Numbered from the stretch's first letter, positions 41,789 to 52,186 are shown. The stretch: DNA of 64,000 nt from Candidatus Nitrosopolaris wilkensis (GCA_003176995.1 QHBN01000013.1:27593-91592), one strand, 5' to 3'. Translations and numbers: made by a program. Notes: generated by a model from the letters alone, not told the origin.

Positions 41789-43081
41789 TTGATCACGACC
41801 CCTCGATTTCGACTTTTTAATAAAACGGATGACTCTTCAGAATTAAAAATTACAAGTGATCAATTGCAAACATCCAAGAATGTGCTCATTTCAGAGGCGT
41901 TATCACTTATTGGAACCACTGAATCTAGAAGTGTCGAGGCGTTACGTAATGACCTATCTTCAGTTAGAGAGGCCGTTGCAAAATCGTTGAGGACGATAGA
42001 AAAGATTGCGAATGATTTGGAGAGAGAGAAGATCAAGGTCGAGGAAGCAAAATTTGAATCAATTGTAGAAATATCGAAGAGAACCGTTGTTGCGAGTTTG
42101 AGGAGGGAGTCATCAATAGAGTTGCCTTCGCCTGTATCTTACGGCGAGGCCACGAGGTTCAAACAAAGGTTGGAAGCCATTACTAATCGATTCAGAGAAG
42201 TTAGTGCATCTCACAACAGGGTTTTCAATGTTTTTATCAAAAAGTATGCAGGAAAGTTAAAGGGTGAGTTTGAAACACTTTCCTCGTTATCTAAAGAGGT
42301 GAATTCTATTCTCGCAGAATTCGATAACAAGCAAAGACCGTTCTTATACTGCACCGAGCGTTTGAATATGTTATCAGATAGGATTAATTCTATAGATCTA
42401 GACGAAAAGCGTATCGAACATACCCGTAAGGAAGTAATACAATTAGAAAAGAGGCTCCAGGAATCGAGCAACCGAATGCTAACAGTTGAGAACTCGGCAG
42501 AGTTCCACGAAGGGGCTAGGATCGGTAGAGAGATAAAACAGGTAGAACATGAGGAAGTAGAAGCTCAGAAGCAGTTGCTCGACCTTTTCAGTCCTATATC
42601 GAGGGCATTTACAAAGTATTCGTATGGCATTACGAAGCAGACATCCGAGCGGCTAAAAGTGTTAGAAGTAGAACCATGGAATATTTTCTCAGAAACAGAG
42701 ATAACGCCATATCTTGATATTCTAACCGAAATTCAAAAAGCACTTTCCAATGAGAAAATACGCCTCAAAGATGCTACCAAGGTAGAGCGTCACATAGACA
42801 ATCTCATTAAGACACTACCAGATTTTAAGAACAAGTTCGAAACTAGGCACCACTATCTCAAAACTCTCTATCAAACTAGAGAAGCAAAATTTGGGAGCAG
42901 CCATTTAGAATTGAAAGAAGAGATCAAGAATACCACGCAGGATATCGGAGACCAGAAAATCAGGTTGCATCAGCTAGAAAAGCAAATTGAAGAAAAAAGA
43001 CTTCAGCATAATAGATTGCGAAATGAATCAGAGGATTATCTTTCCAAAATATTTGGCAAAAAATATGAGCTAGCTGCGTAA
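41789..43081 (+). CDS. coiled-coil protein (430 aa)
   Basis: Extended heptad-like charged segments throughout; no family assigned. Confidence 0.65.
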   Translation: MITTPRFRLFNKTDDSSELKITSDQLQTSKNVLISEALSLIGTTESRSVEALRNDLSSVREAVAKSLRTIEKIANDLEREKIKVEEAKFESIVEISKRTVVASLRRESSIELPSPVSYGEATRFKQRLEAITNRFREVSASHNRVFNVFIKKYAGKLKGEFETLSSLSKEVNSILAEFDNKQRPFLYCTERLNMLSDRINSIDLDEKRIEHTRKEVIQLEKRLQESSNRMLTVENSAEFHEGARIGREIKQVEHEEVEAQKQLLDLFSPISRAFTKYSYGITKQTSERLKVLEVEPWNIFSETEITPYLDILTEIQKALSNEKIRLKDATKVERHIDNLIKTLPDFKNKFETRHHYLKTLYQTREAKFGSSHLELKEEIKNTTQDIGDQKIRLHQLEKQIEEKRLQHNRLRNESEDYLSKIFGKKYELAA

Positions 43082-43092
43082 CTCGCGCGCTT

Positions 43093-43242
43093 CTACCGCC
43101 AAAATATTGAAACCACTCCTAGCGATGCAATAGCTAGTCCTCCGTAAGATACAAAGAAGACGCCTAACACGTATCCAACAACAGTTATCCCAATCCCGCT
43201 AGCAATCATTAGTGTCTCCCCTATTCTCCTCTGATTCCGCAT
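43093..43242 (-). CDS. short membrane protein ORF (49 aa)
   Basis: Manual translation MRNQRRIGETLMIASGIGITVVGYVLGVFFVSYGGLAIASLGVVSIFWR*, two hydrophobic segments; TATA-like TTTTTATAAT upstream. Below the ORF-track cutoff. Confidence 0.55.
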   Translation of the reverse strand: MRNQRRIGETLMIASGIGITVVGYVLGVFFVSYGGLAIASLGVVSIFWR

Positions 43243-43341
43243 ATACAGACAATATGGATGGAAACAGATTATAAAAATATACTGAAGCCGCCTGAAAAGA
43301 AGGGCATTAATTCTAAAAAATAACTGTAAGTCACACCTGGA

Positions 43342-43923
43342 TTAGCTGCCGTGAGTTCCTGAGTGGGGAGACTGACCGACAAATTTTCTTCTAAAGTGCC
43401 CTGAAGGTCTTTTTGAGAGAAGCTCAATAAACCATGCTTCGTGCTCTATTTCCTCTTGCATTATCCCCTGTGCTATGTCATATGTCCTTGGATCTTTACC
43501 CGCCGTCATATCGCAAACCTCGCCCCAAGATCTTATTGCACATTGCTCAGCCTCCAAAAGCACTTTCAGTATGGAACTAAGATCTTGCCAGTTATCTGGC
43601 AGATACGCATCTGGACAACCGGATTGGTCTGCAAATTTCCTAATATCTCTTGGAAGGCTCCCGCCCAACTCATATAGCCTTGGAACCATCGCTTCAAAGT
43701 GATTTCTATCCTCGATCCTCGCATCTTCTACTATCTCCTTGACACCCTCACCTTCTAGTCCTGTACAATGCATTCTTAATATCGTATAGTAATAGTACGT
43801 TGCAAATTCTGCGCCTACGCCTTTCGTAATCAATTCTTTGAGCCTTTCTACATTCACACCGTTCTTTTGGAGAACTTCCAATGCAACAATTTTTAGAACT
43901 GATTCTTTCGGATTACTTGTCAT
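43342..43923 (-). CDS. ferritin-like / Dps-like (DPSL) protein
   Basis: [22 protein letters not shown]...[17 protein letters not shown]...[19 protein letters not shown]...[14 protein letters not shown]. Confidence 0.85.
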   Translation of the reverse strand: MTSNPKESVLKIVALEVLQKNGVNVERLKELITKGVGAEFATYYYYTILRMHCTGLEGEGVKEIVEDARIEDRNHFEAMVPRLYELGGSLPRDIRKFADQSGCPDAYLPDNWQDLSSILKVLLEAEQCAIRSWGEVCDMTAGKDPRTYDIAQGIMQEEIEHEAWFIELLSKRPSGHFRRKFVGQSPHSGTHGS

Positions 43924-44004
43924 AACTCCGATCCCGTCTTAAAGTATAAAAGGTTTTTTTTCTTAAGGTGTAAAAAAAGTTATCATTATTAAGCGCGGCC
44001 GACG

Positions 44005-44412
44005 TTAGCTCTTGACCCGTGTTACTTTAATCCTATCGAGAACCTTCCAATATTCAACTTCTCCTCCTTGACGAACCTTATCAATGATATCTTGTTCTAC
44101 AGCAGATGTTTCAAAAACCTCGAAGGACTCGAGATCCATAATCTGCAGGATTTTTCCTGAAATGGAGATGATTTGACCGTTCCTCTTATCTATTAGCGGA
44201 ACCTCAACGCCTGCAGATACTGGCGAAACTAAGGTGTGCTTAGATCCGTCAAATACACTGATAGCTGCGACTCTAGCCTTAGCAGAACCATGTTTTCCAG
44301 GTTTACTGTGATCATATGAAACGATTCTACACGGTTCGCCGTCAATCACAATGTATGAGCCAACCTTAAGGCTCCCCAGGTCCATTGGCTTACTCAATGT
44401 AATTCCATGCAA
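44005..44412 (-). CDS. eif5A: translation initiation factor 5A
   Basis: GSLKVGSYIVIDGEPCRIVSYDHSKPGKHGSAKARVAAISVFDGSKHTLVSPV. Confidence 0.96.
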   Translation of the reverse strand: MHGITLSKPMDLGSLKVGSYIVIDGEPCRIVSYDHSKPGKHGSAKARVAAISVFDGSKHTLVSPVSAGVEVPLIDKRNGQIISISGKILQIMDLESFEVFETSAVEQDIIDKVRQGGEVEYWKVLDRIKVTRVKS

Positions 44413-44443
44413 TGAGGAAAAGAAGCATATTTAACGGTTCTGC

Positions 44444-45046
44444 TCACTTCAATTTATCCAAAATCGATAAACTGACGAGATTGGTTAATGGTATCCCTTT
44501 CCTGGCTACATCTCTTCGCGTTCGTTCGCAATATTTTTGATCGCTTTGGCGCGTCTTTTCACCCTCGACTTCGAGAACGACTACATTCCTTGAGTAGGGA
44601 AATGTGAACTTTGGCTGTGCTGTCGTTAGGAACTGCAAGTGCGCTAGACTCAGTTTTTTAACCCTCTCGCGTTTAGCTATGATATTTGCAATATCTATGA
44701 TCTCAGGATCTCCGTAGACATACTTGGTGAAATACATTGATATATACTTAAGATTCGTTGCCTCGCGTTGGAAGAGTGCGTCGCTCAGACTTAACATAAA
44801 TGACAATTTCCCAGGATTTTGCTTACATATCAATTCTGAAATATCATCGATATTTGAATATGATGCGAGAATGTAGTGATTCGCCCTGTTAGGAAAGTAT
44901 AACATGCTTTCATTCGAAAATGTCGCAGTTACAAAGTATATATTCAGTATGTTCAGGGAGTTCGACCATGTGTCTACAAGACTGCCAGATTCCCTTTCAT
45001 GAGGCGCACAAATGTAACCCTGTACGCTCTTGCATGTACCAGCCAA
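44444..45046 (-). CDS. hypothetical protein
   Basis: 200-aa ORF between eIF5A and a GT2 gene; no motif recognised. Confidence 0.55.
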   Translation of the reverse strand: MAGTCKSVQGYICAPHERESGSLVDTWSNSLNILNIYFVTATFSNESMLYFPNRANHYILASYSNIDDISELICKQNPGKLSFMLSLSDALFQREATNLKYISMYFTKYVYGDPEIIDIANIIAKRERVKKLSLAHLQFLTTAQPKFTFPYSRNVVVLEVEGEKTRQSDQKYCERTRRDVARKGIPLTNLVSLSILDKLK

Positions 45047-45176
45047 CCAAATTTTGATACTATGACCGCGATAAATATATTACCATACCACGTCCTCTTC
45101 GATCATTCTTTAAGACGTTTTTTAGGTACATGGATAATAATAATCCAAGCCAATCAGTAACTATAGCCTTAGTCAT

Positions 45177-46172
45177 TTACTTGAAACTTCGTTGACCTGG
45201 TCTCATATCTGTGTAGGAAGAAGGATTATGAATTGAAAGGTTGCTTGTGCTTTTAGTACTCTGCGCTATATACCATTTACTAGAATCCAGCCCTTTCAGC
45301 CTATGTTTGTGATAAGGCAACAATGAATAGCAAACTGCAACTGCAAGCGCGCCTAACGGGTCTGATAGGAATACTCGCACTGTCTGACGCAAGGCCACAT
45401 CAAGTGGAAGTCGAATGTTAAACTTTTCGATGCAGTGTCGTATTTGTTTATGGCCTTTGAGAGACCTCAGAACCTGTGAATTGAAATCTGCAATCGTCCC
45501 TGGGGGACAAAAGTAAACCACAGACCTGTCATTGTACGCTACATCGAACTTGAATTCCAGCACTTTGCACTCGAGGTATAGGTCCACTGCGATAATGTCA
45601 CTTGGTATTGCGATCTTCTTGGCAATGTTGGTTCGAATCGACAATCCTCGTCCTATCGCCGTGTATTGAGAAAGCCTCTTATTTCTAACAAATCTGAGCC
45701 ACGAGGATACACAAGTAGCTGCTCTTCCGGCCACCGAGACAGACCTCGTTGGCTCTGAATTAGATATGCTGAGTACTACTCGCCCGTCTAACGCTGACAG
45801 CATTTCTCGGATAGAATCCTTATGAGGAATCACATCACCGTCGTACAGCACAATCACATCACCTTTTGCTTTCTGAAAAATTTCGTTCCACGCATTTGCC
45901 ACGCCCATTCTAGATGAATGGTGCAGGCACCTTATAGCTGCTTCAGAATTATTGGTGGCAAATTCCTCAATCAATCTGATGGTATCGTCTGATGAATCGT
46001 CGGAGATGATTATCTCACAAATTGTGAAATGCTCAGACTTTTGTTTGATTAGTGATTGAAGAAGGTTTAGAATATTCTTCTCCTCGTTAAAACTAGGAAT
46101 ACCGACTGTTACTTTCAGCATCGTTACGTTTAGAACCAGCCTCTTCTTGCTTTTATGAAGTTTATGGGTCAA
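45177..46172 (-). CDS. family 2 glycosyltransferase
   Basis: VTVGIPSFNEEKNILNLLQSLIKQ; EIIISDDSSDDTIRLIEEF; GDVIVLYDGDVIP. Confidence 0.9.
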   Translation of the reverse strand: MTHKLHKSKKRLVLNVTMLKVTVGIPSFNEEKNILNLLQSLIKQKSEHFTICEIIISDDSSDDTIRLIEEFATNNSEAAIRCLHHSSRMGVANAWNEIFQKAKGDVIVLYDGDVIPHKDSIREMLSALDGRVVLSISNSEPTRSVSVAGRAATCVSSWLRFVRNKRLSQYTAIGRGLSIRTNIAKKIAIPSDIIAVDLYLECKVLEFKFDVAYNDRSVVYFCPPGTIADFNSQVLRSLKGHKQIRHCIEKFNIRLPLDVALRQTVRVFLSDPLGALAVAVCYSLLPYHKHRLKGLDSSKWYIAQSTKSTSNLSIHNPSSYTDMRPGQRSFK

Positions 46173-46198
46173 AACAAAAAAGTCAAAAAGATTCTTAT

Positions 46199-47227
46199 GT
46201 GCTTAGTCAATTTATCTTCAGGATTTTGCAGAAGGGCCAACGCAACAAAGGCGAATTAGGAAGGCTCCTCAATTCGGTAGGTCTTAATAAAAAACAGTTG
46301 GTGTGTCCCTTATTCGTGAAAGACCGTGCAAAAGAGTGGTACGAAATCGCTTCTATGCCAGATGTCACAGTCGTTCCCCTTGAGGAAACAACTACACAGA
46401 TCCTAGAACTGATCAATCTTGGAATATCTTCAATAATTGTATTTGGAGTACCTGCAGAAAGAGATACTGCAGGATCAAATGCGTCGGATCAGAACGGGAT
46501 CGTGCAGAAGACAGTGAGAAAACTCAAAATGGAATTCGGGGATGCTCTTAACATCATAACTGATGTATGCTTATGTCACTATAATTTATCAGGCCATTGT
46601 GGGTTATTATCTAGCCAGAGCAATCTTGTCGACAATGACAGTACGGTACGAGCACTCTGTGAAGTTGCGGTAAGTCACGCGCAAGCAGGTGCAGATGTGG
46701 TTTCTCCATCGTCGATGATGGATGGTCAAGTTAGTTCAATTAGAACCTCCCTCGACGATCATGGTTATGACAAAATCAAAATTCTGTCTGTTTCGGCCAA
46801 ACATTGTTCCTCTCTGTACTCGCCATTCCGGTCTTTGGCGTTCTCTGAACAAATACATGATTACAAGTCCTTGGACAAGTCTTCATATCAGGTGCCGTAT
46901 ACAAACCGAGGGGACTCTGTCAGAGAAATCGAAGACGACATCCGCGAAGGGGCAGATATGGTGATTGTCAAGCCTGCGATTCTGTATTTAGATGTAATCT
47001 CCATGATTAAAGAAAAGCTAAGATTTCCAATTGCCGCACAAAATGTCTCAGGTGAATACGCAATGATAAAATCTGCTGCCGCAAACAATTGGATTAATGA
47101 GGATGAATGGAAGGTTACTTCCATCTGTGCCATGAAACGAGCAGGGGCGGATAGCATTATTTCTTATTTTTGTAAGGATATAGCTGCTATCCTTAACTGC
47201 TGGTCGGGAAGCTCCACACGCATATGA
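46199..47227 (+). CDS. hemB: porphobilinogen synthase (delta-aminolevulinate dehydratase)
   Basis: LVCPLFVKD; DVCLCHYNLSGHCGLL; DVVSPSSMMDGQVSSIRTSLDDHGY; FRSLAFSEQIHDYKSLDKSSYQVPYTNRGDS. Confidence 0.92.
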   Translation: MLSQFIFRILQKGQRNKGELGRLLNSVGLNKKQLVCPLFVKDRAKEWYEIASMPDVTVVPLEETTTQILELINLGISSIIVFGVPAERDTAGSNASDQNGIVQKTVRKLKMEFGDALNIITDVCLCHYNLSGHCGLLSSQSNLVDNDSTVRALCEVAVSHAQAGADVVSPSSMMDGQVSSIRTSLDDHGYDKIKILSVSAKHCSSLYSPFRSLAFSEQIHDYKSLDKSSYQVPYTNRGDSVREIEDDIREGADMVIVKPAILYLDVISMIKEKLRFPIAAQNVSGEYAMIKSAAANNWINEDEWKVTSICAMKRAGADSIISYFCKDIAAILNCWSGSSTRI

Positions 47228-47307
47228 AGCATGGGAGCTGGGGATGATCAGTTGACTTTCGCAAATGCTAGTCACGGTTATATAGTGTTCTCGCGACACG
47301 AAAATGT

Positions 47308-47470
47308 CCCGCGGTAGCTCAGCCTGGTAGAGCTTTCGGCTGTAGATGTTGGCTGACTTAAGAGCTGACCACGTGAAACGGCCTATCGGGCTACAAAGAC
47401 AGAGACCGAAGAGTCGCAGGCTCAAACAAGCTAGTGACTAGCTAATTTGGAGTAAATCCTGCCCGCGGGA
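47308..47470 (+). tRNA. tRNA-Tyr(GTA) with two introns (47346-47404 at 37/38; 47426-47455 in the T-loop)
   Basis: Acceptor CCCGCGG/CCGCGGG with C1-G72 and A73 (archaeal Tyr identity). Anticodon stem TTCGG/CCGAA. BHB 1: helix CTGT/ACAG with AGA bulges. BHB 2: helix GCTC/GAGT with AAA bulges and inner helix CAA/TTG. T-stem GCAGG/CCTGC. Mature length 74 nt. Confidence 0.92.
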
Positions 47471-47889
47471 TTCTCCATAGCTACTAACCATTATTAGTAT
47501 AGTTCTTGTACCTGCCTGAATACATCAGTATGAAACACGATACAGGATTGATCCTATCAAGTAGCAAACGGAATAGGTATATCTGAATCATGAATAGGTT
47601 GTTCAAATGATGCGAGGGAGTTGCAGGTTTTTAATGTGCGATGTGTGCTAGAAAATCATAAATCATTGTCTAACTCGGGGCGATATGATAATATTGACTG
47701 TCACTTCGATCTGTATTTATACAGATGTAGCAAAGTTGGTCATGGGTGCTAATGAAGAATAGGAAGAGCCGGCTGATGTTTAATGTGACGTGTTTGGTAG
47801 TGATGAAGATTATGAGTGCTGAGGCATCCTAATGTCACGAGATAGAATATCTACATGATTGTGAATTTCAAATGGATGGTGTCAATACC

Positions 47890-48576
47890 ATGAGATTGCT
47901 ATCCCTTTATTCTGGAGGCAAAGACAGTACTTACGCGCTAGTTAAAGCAAAAGAAATGGGACACGATATATCTTGCTTGTTAACATTGCACCCGGAAACA
48001 GACGCAAGCTTATTGTTCCATTATCCCAATAGTTGGGTGACAAGCTATCTCGGGGAAGCGATGTGCATCCCGTCATTTGGATTTGCAGCACGATCTGGTA
48101 CAAAGGAAGATGAATTGAAATCACTGGAACAAGCGATAATTGCCGTCAAATCACTTCACGAAATTCATGGCGTTGTTCACGGCGGAATTTTCAGCACGTT
48201 TCAAAGTGACATAGTTCAGAGAATTTGCTGCAAACATAATTTAACTGTGATTGCTCCTCTCTGGCACATTCAGCAATCGGAGTATATGGATCTTTTACTT
48301 GAAAAGAACTTTGATGTCAAAATCGTGAGTGTGTCTGCGATGGGGTTGGACGAAGGGTGGTTGGGAGTTTCTCTGAATCGAGAGGCATTACACAGATTGA
48401 AGCATTTGAGCCAAAAATATTGTTTCAGCGTCAGTTTCGAAGGTGGCGAGGCGGAGACCTTGGTGATTGACTGCCCAATTTTCTACAAAAGATTGCAAGT
48501 TAGGAAAGCCAAAATCCGCTGGGACGGACAGCGGGGAATCTTTGAAATACTGGAAGTTGCCTTAGTAGAAAAGTAG
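47890..48576 (+). CDS. dph6: diphthine--ammonia ligase-like ATP-PPase
   Basis: MRLLSLYSGGKDSTYALVKAKEMGHDISCLLTL; VHGGIFSTFQ; FEGGEAETLVIDCPIF. Confidence 0.87.
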   Translation: MRLLSLYSGGKDSTYALVKAKEMGHDISCLLTLHPETDASLLFHYPNSWVTSYLGEAMCIPSFGFAARSGTKEDELKSLEQAIIAVKSLHEIHGVVHGGIFSTFQSDIVQRICCKHNLTVIAPLWHIQQSEYMDLLLEKNFDVKIVSVSAMGLDEGWLGVSLNREALHRLKHLSQKYCFSVSFEGGEAETLVIDCPIFYKRLQVRKAKIRWDGQRGIFEILEVALVEK

Positions 48577-48578
48577 TT

Positions 48579-49946
48579 ATGCTCGATAATTTACGTACGG
48601 GTCTTCGGAGCGCGTTGAAAAAGATTGTTGGAGCATCTGATATAAACGAGGAAATTATTGAATCTTTATGTAAAGATGTCCAAAGAGCCTTATTACAGTC
48701 AGATGTCAATGTTAGATTAGTTCTATCAATTACCAATAACCTGAAGCTTCGTGCGCTAAATGAACAGCCTGTGAAGGGACTTTCGAGGAAAGATCATATT
48801 ATTACGATTCTTTATGGCGAGCTAGCAAATTTGCTTGGCTATACAGGCGAAACGATCAAAAACATTGACAAAATCCAACGCCTACCGGATGATGGCCTAT
48901 CTTTCAAAGCTGGAGAGCAAAATATTGTGTTGATGCTTGGTATCCAAGGAAGCGGCAAAACGACCGTCACAGGCAAGCTTGCTAGGTGGTTGACAAGACA
49001 CGGCTACCGTGTAGCGGTTGTCGGGGCGGACACTTGGAGGCCTGGTGCGCTGACACAATTGAAAACGAACTGCGGCAAGGTAAACGTGGAGGTGTTCGGT
49101 GATGAAGAAGATAAGGATGCCGTGAGTATTGTAAAAAACGGACTAGCCCATTTCAAGAAGCAGGTTCTTGATGTAATAATCATAGACACGGCAGGTAGGC
49201 ACAAGGAAGAAAGAGGGCTATTGGAGGAAATGAAAACCATGTACGAAGTCTCCGAACCCGACGTTGTGCTCCTTGTAGTCGACGGGACAATTGGACAGCA
49301 GGCATATAGTCAGGCAAAAGCATTCCACGAGGCGGCACCTGTGGGAGGCATAGTCATATCCAAGCTCGACGGTACCGCAAAGGGTGGAGGCGTCATTGCG
49401 GCGTCGGCCGCAACCGGGGCTCGCGTGATGTTTATAGGAACTGGAGAACGCATCGATGACTTGGAACAGTTCTCCCCCACCCACTTCGTGGGAAGAATAT
49501 TGGGGATGGGAGACATCAAAGCCCTACTAGAAATGGCAAAAAGCCTAGAGTTGCAAGCGGACGAAGGACAGGCTAAACGACTTCTAGGTGGTAAAATGAC
49601 GATCGAAGACTTTTACGCGCAGATGGAAAACGTGGGAAAAATGGGCTTTAAGAATGTAATTGACAATTTGCCGGGATTGTCAGGAATGGTGAAAGATGAC
49701 CAGCTTGAGGCGTTACAGGAAAAAATGGAAAAATGGAGATTTATTATTCAATCCATGACAAAGATCGAAAAACGCAGCCCTGATATAATGAACGATTCGC
49801 GGAGGAAGCGCGTAGCAAGGGGTTCCGGTATGAGTGAACATGACGTCAAGGAGTTAGTAAAACAATATAACAATTCTAGGACCATGATGAAACAAGCAAA
49901 AGGTAGACAAATGCAGGGTATGCTAAGGAGATTCGGTATTGGTTAA
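48579..49946 (+). CDS. srp54: signal recognition particle GTPase SRP54
   Basis: MLGIQGSGKTTVTGKLARWL; VVGADTWRPGALTQL; IDTAGRHKEE; KLDGTAKGGG; methionine-rich M domain. Confidence 0.97.
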   Translation: MLDNLRTGLRSALKKIVGASDINEEIIESLCKDVQRALLQSDVNVRLVLSITNNLKLRALNEQPVKGLSRKDHIITILYGELANLLGYTGETIKNIDKIQRLPDDGLSFKAGEQNIVLMLGIQGSGKTTVTGKLARWLTRHGYRVAVVGADTWRPGALTQLKTNCGKVNVEVFGDEEDKDAVSIVKNGLAHFKKQVLDVIIIDTAGRHKEERGLLEEMKTMYEVSEPDVVLLVVDGTIGQQAYSQAKAFHEAAPVGGIVISKLDGTAKGGGVIAASAATGARVMFIGTGERIDDLEQFSPTHFVGRILGMGDIKALLEMAKSLELQADEGQAKRLLGGKMTIEDFYAQMENVGKMGFKNVIDNLPGLSGMVKDDQLEALQEKMEKWRFIIQSMTKIEKRSPDIMNDSRRKRVARGSGMSEHDVKELVKQYNNSRTMMKQAKGRQMQGMLRRFGIG

Positions 49947-51066
49947 TGCTCAACCGCGTCAGTCCCTTAAACTAGAATTAAGAAAGCATTACAACCTGTG
50001 CAGCCATTGTATTAGTCGTCACCTTAAAGTTGGCAGAAGCAGATTGCTTGATGACGATTTCGATAGATGCTATATCTGCTGCGGACTAATGAACAGATTA
50101 GACTTCATAATTGGACGCATCGAGGAGAAAGTAAAAGAGGTTTATGAATTTGACACTTTCATTATAGGGGCCATTCTTCCACCCGACATTTATGAACGGG
50201 AAGACCAAATTAGAGCTCGGCTTAAAATCAGAGGAAAAGAAAGCATAAAAAACCAGCTCTTAATCGAACTCAGACGTAAGTTCGAAATTATTACGAAGAA
50301 AAAAATCGACTATCTCTTACCAGACGTCTCGATAACCGTAGCTGTCGGAAACGGGATGGAAGTCAACGTGGCCGCAAAGGCACGTACGTTAACTCTTGCG
50401 GGCCACTATATTAAAAAACAGAGGGGCCTGCCTCAGAAGCAAACTAAGTGTACGTACTGTGAAGGCAGAGGATGCGGATTTTGTAGCAATTCAGGCCTCT
50501 CTGGGTACCGGAGTGTTGAAGGTATTATTGCACATCAACTTATGTGTCTCACGAAGAGCCACGCTCCAAGATTTTCATGGGTGGGGAGCGAAGATCAGGA
50601 TAGTCTTGTCTCAGGCGAGGGTAGGCCTTTTTTCGTGCGTCTATCCGATCCAAAAGTTAGGGTCTTAAGAAATAATCTGAATATTGATACTCCAGAGATC
50701 TATGCAGTTATAGAGGCAAAACCAAAATGCGTTCCCCGATCGCCAATCCGATTCCTCACCAAAACAAAAATCCTTGTGGAAAGTGCGAATACCATTACTG
50801 AAAATAATCTCCAAGACCTGAATCTATTAAATAACGCAACGGTACAATTTCAAAACAAAGATAAAATAATTACAAAAAAGATCTATTCCGTCGAAGCTCG
50901 AAAGATAAAAGATAATCGCTTTGAGCTTACTCTGTTGGCGGATGGCGGATTTGCGATAAAGAAATTTGTTAGCGGTCTACAAAACACGTCACCAAATGTT
51001 TCCAATATTGTGGGGAATAAATGCGAAAGTATATTGTTCGATATATCAGATATAAATATACAGTAA
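49939..51066 (+). CDS. pus10: tRNA pseudouridine synthase Pus10
   Basis: N-terminal CSHC/CYICC zinc sites; KARTLTLAGHYIKKQRGLPQ; CEGRGCGFCSNSGLSGYRSVEGIIA; EDQDSLVSGEGRPFFVRL. Confidence 0.9.
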   Translation: MVNAQPRQSLKLELRKHYNLCSHCISRHLKVGRSRLLDDDFDRCYICCGLMNRLDFIIGRIEEKVKEVYEFDTFIIGAILPPDIYEREDQIRARLKIRGKESIKNQLLIELRRKFEIITKKKIDYLLPDVSITVAVGNGMEVNVAAKARTLTLAGHYIKKQRGLPQKQTKCTYCEGRGCGFCSNSGLSGYRSVEGIIAHQLMCLTKSHAPRFSWVGSEDQDSLVSGEGRPFFVRLSDPKVRVLRNNLNIDTPEIYAVIEAKPKCVPRSPIRFLTKTKILVESANTITENNLQDLNLLNNATVQFQNKDKIITKKIYSVEARKIKDNRFELTLLADGGFAIKKFVSGLQNTSPNVSNIVGNKCESILFDISDINIQ

Positions 51067-51104
51067 CATTTTTTTGAGAGAACTTATGTTGTGAACATAG
51101 TTAA

Positions 51105-51815
51105 TTGGTTTTAGATCCATTACGAAGGATAGAAGATGCCCGCGGCTCATCTCGAATCCCGGAAAAAATATATCAGCGTATAGAAGAACGATTTCATATC
51201 GTTATGGATGGCATTAACCGGATTGAACACGCATCTGGTTTAAAATATCCCTATTATTATGTTCTACCAGAACTAGTACTCGTCTCCTCGTCCGTAGAAT
51301 ACGACCAGGTTGGTATTTTCTTTGCGAGGACCATCCCAACAATAGGGTTCAACAACACACTAAGGGTAGTGATACAAATTGCAGCCCCTTTAGTTGCTTA
51401 CGGACTTCTCGGAACAGTCCATGCAATTCTGGCGCACGAATTCTTACACTACCTGGAACTAGTAAGAAGGATTATCAAGGTGAATCTCGTCTCAGACGAA
51501 ATCTCCACCACGTTATTTGAAGAAAAATACTCAGACGATGACCGATTAATGAATGCCCGAGTAGTTTTTAGCTCTGACCCTACATTAATTCGACATATCT
51601 CGAACAGGTTTAATGATGGATTCCGAGATCCACGCTTGGAAAAAAGAGCAATTAATGAATGGATAGACAAAGGACTTCCGGTAACAAACGTGCCTATCGA
51701 TTGTAATATCATAAAAATACCATTTGAATCAATGGTTTCGCTTGAAGTTGATGCTGTAGTAAAAGAAAAAATCGCTACCTTTGAAACGGCTTCAAGAGCA
51801 ACGATGTCATCTTAG
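51105..51815 (+). CDS. hypothetical protein with HEFLH motif
   Basis: GTVHAILAHEFLHYLELVRRI HExxH-like motif in a 236-aa ORF. Confidence 0.6.
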   Translation: MVLDPLRRIEDARGSSRIPEKIYQRIEERFHIVMDGINRIEHASGLKYPYYYVLPELVLVSSSVEYDQVGIFFARTIPTIGFNNTLRVVIQIAAPLVAYGLLGTVHAILAHEFLHYLELVRRIIKVNLVSDEISTTLFEEKYSDDDRLMNARVVFSSDPTLIRHISNRFNDGFRDPRLEKRAINEWIDKGLPVTNVPIDCNIIKIPFESMVSLEVDAVVKEKIATFETASRATMSS

Positions 51816-51949
51816 ATCCTGGGATTGTAAGAATATTAGACACTTGTTCGAACCGAGAGGGAAAATAGAAACCATGATCAGGGTTTCAGCCCAAAGCACT
51901 ACAAGAAACGAATTCAAAAGGGTGGCAGGATAGCCACGACCAAGGATAC

Positions 51950-52186
51950 TCAGCGTTTTTTTGTTGCCTTTTTTGAGTGTTCTGTAAACTCAGTGAAACC
52001 ACATTTGCCACAGCTGTGCCTGTCACGATGTTCAGCCATGAACACACCTTTCCCGCACCTAGGGCAGTCGCGCTTATTCCTCGTTACGCTATTACCCTCT
52101 ATCATGTAAAACTTGTAAACTGCTACCTCCCCTTTCAGAGGTTTTTTCTTGTCAGCCGTGCTATCTCCTACCCCCGCTTTGCCCAC
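51950..52186 (-). CDS. rps27ae: 30S ribosomal protein S27ae
   Basis: YKFYMIEGNSVTRNKRDCPRCGKGVFMAEHRDRHSCGKCGFTEF. Confidence 0.94.
   Translation of the reverse strand: MGKAGVGDSTADKKKPLKGEVAVYKFYMIEGNSVTRNKRDCPRCGKGVFMAEHRDRHSCGKCGFTEFTEHSKKATKKR

Noticed and set aside
44444-45046. Possible KEOPS Cgi121-like identity for the 200-aa ORF
   Set aside because: Considered, but the characteristic Cgi121 sequence pattern was not found; left as hypothetical.
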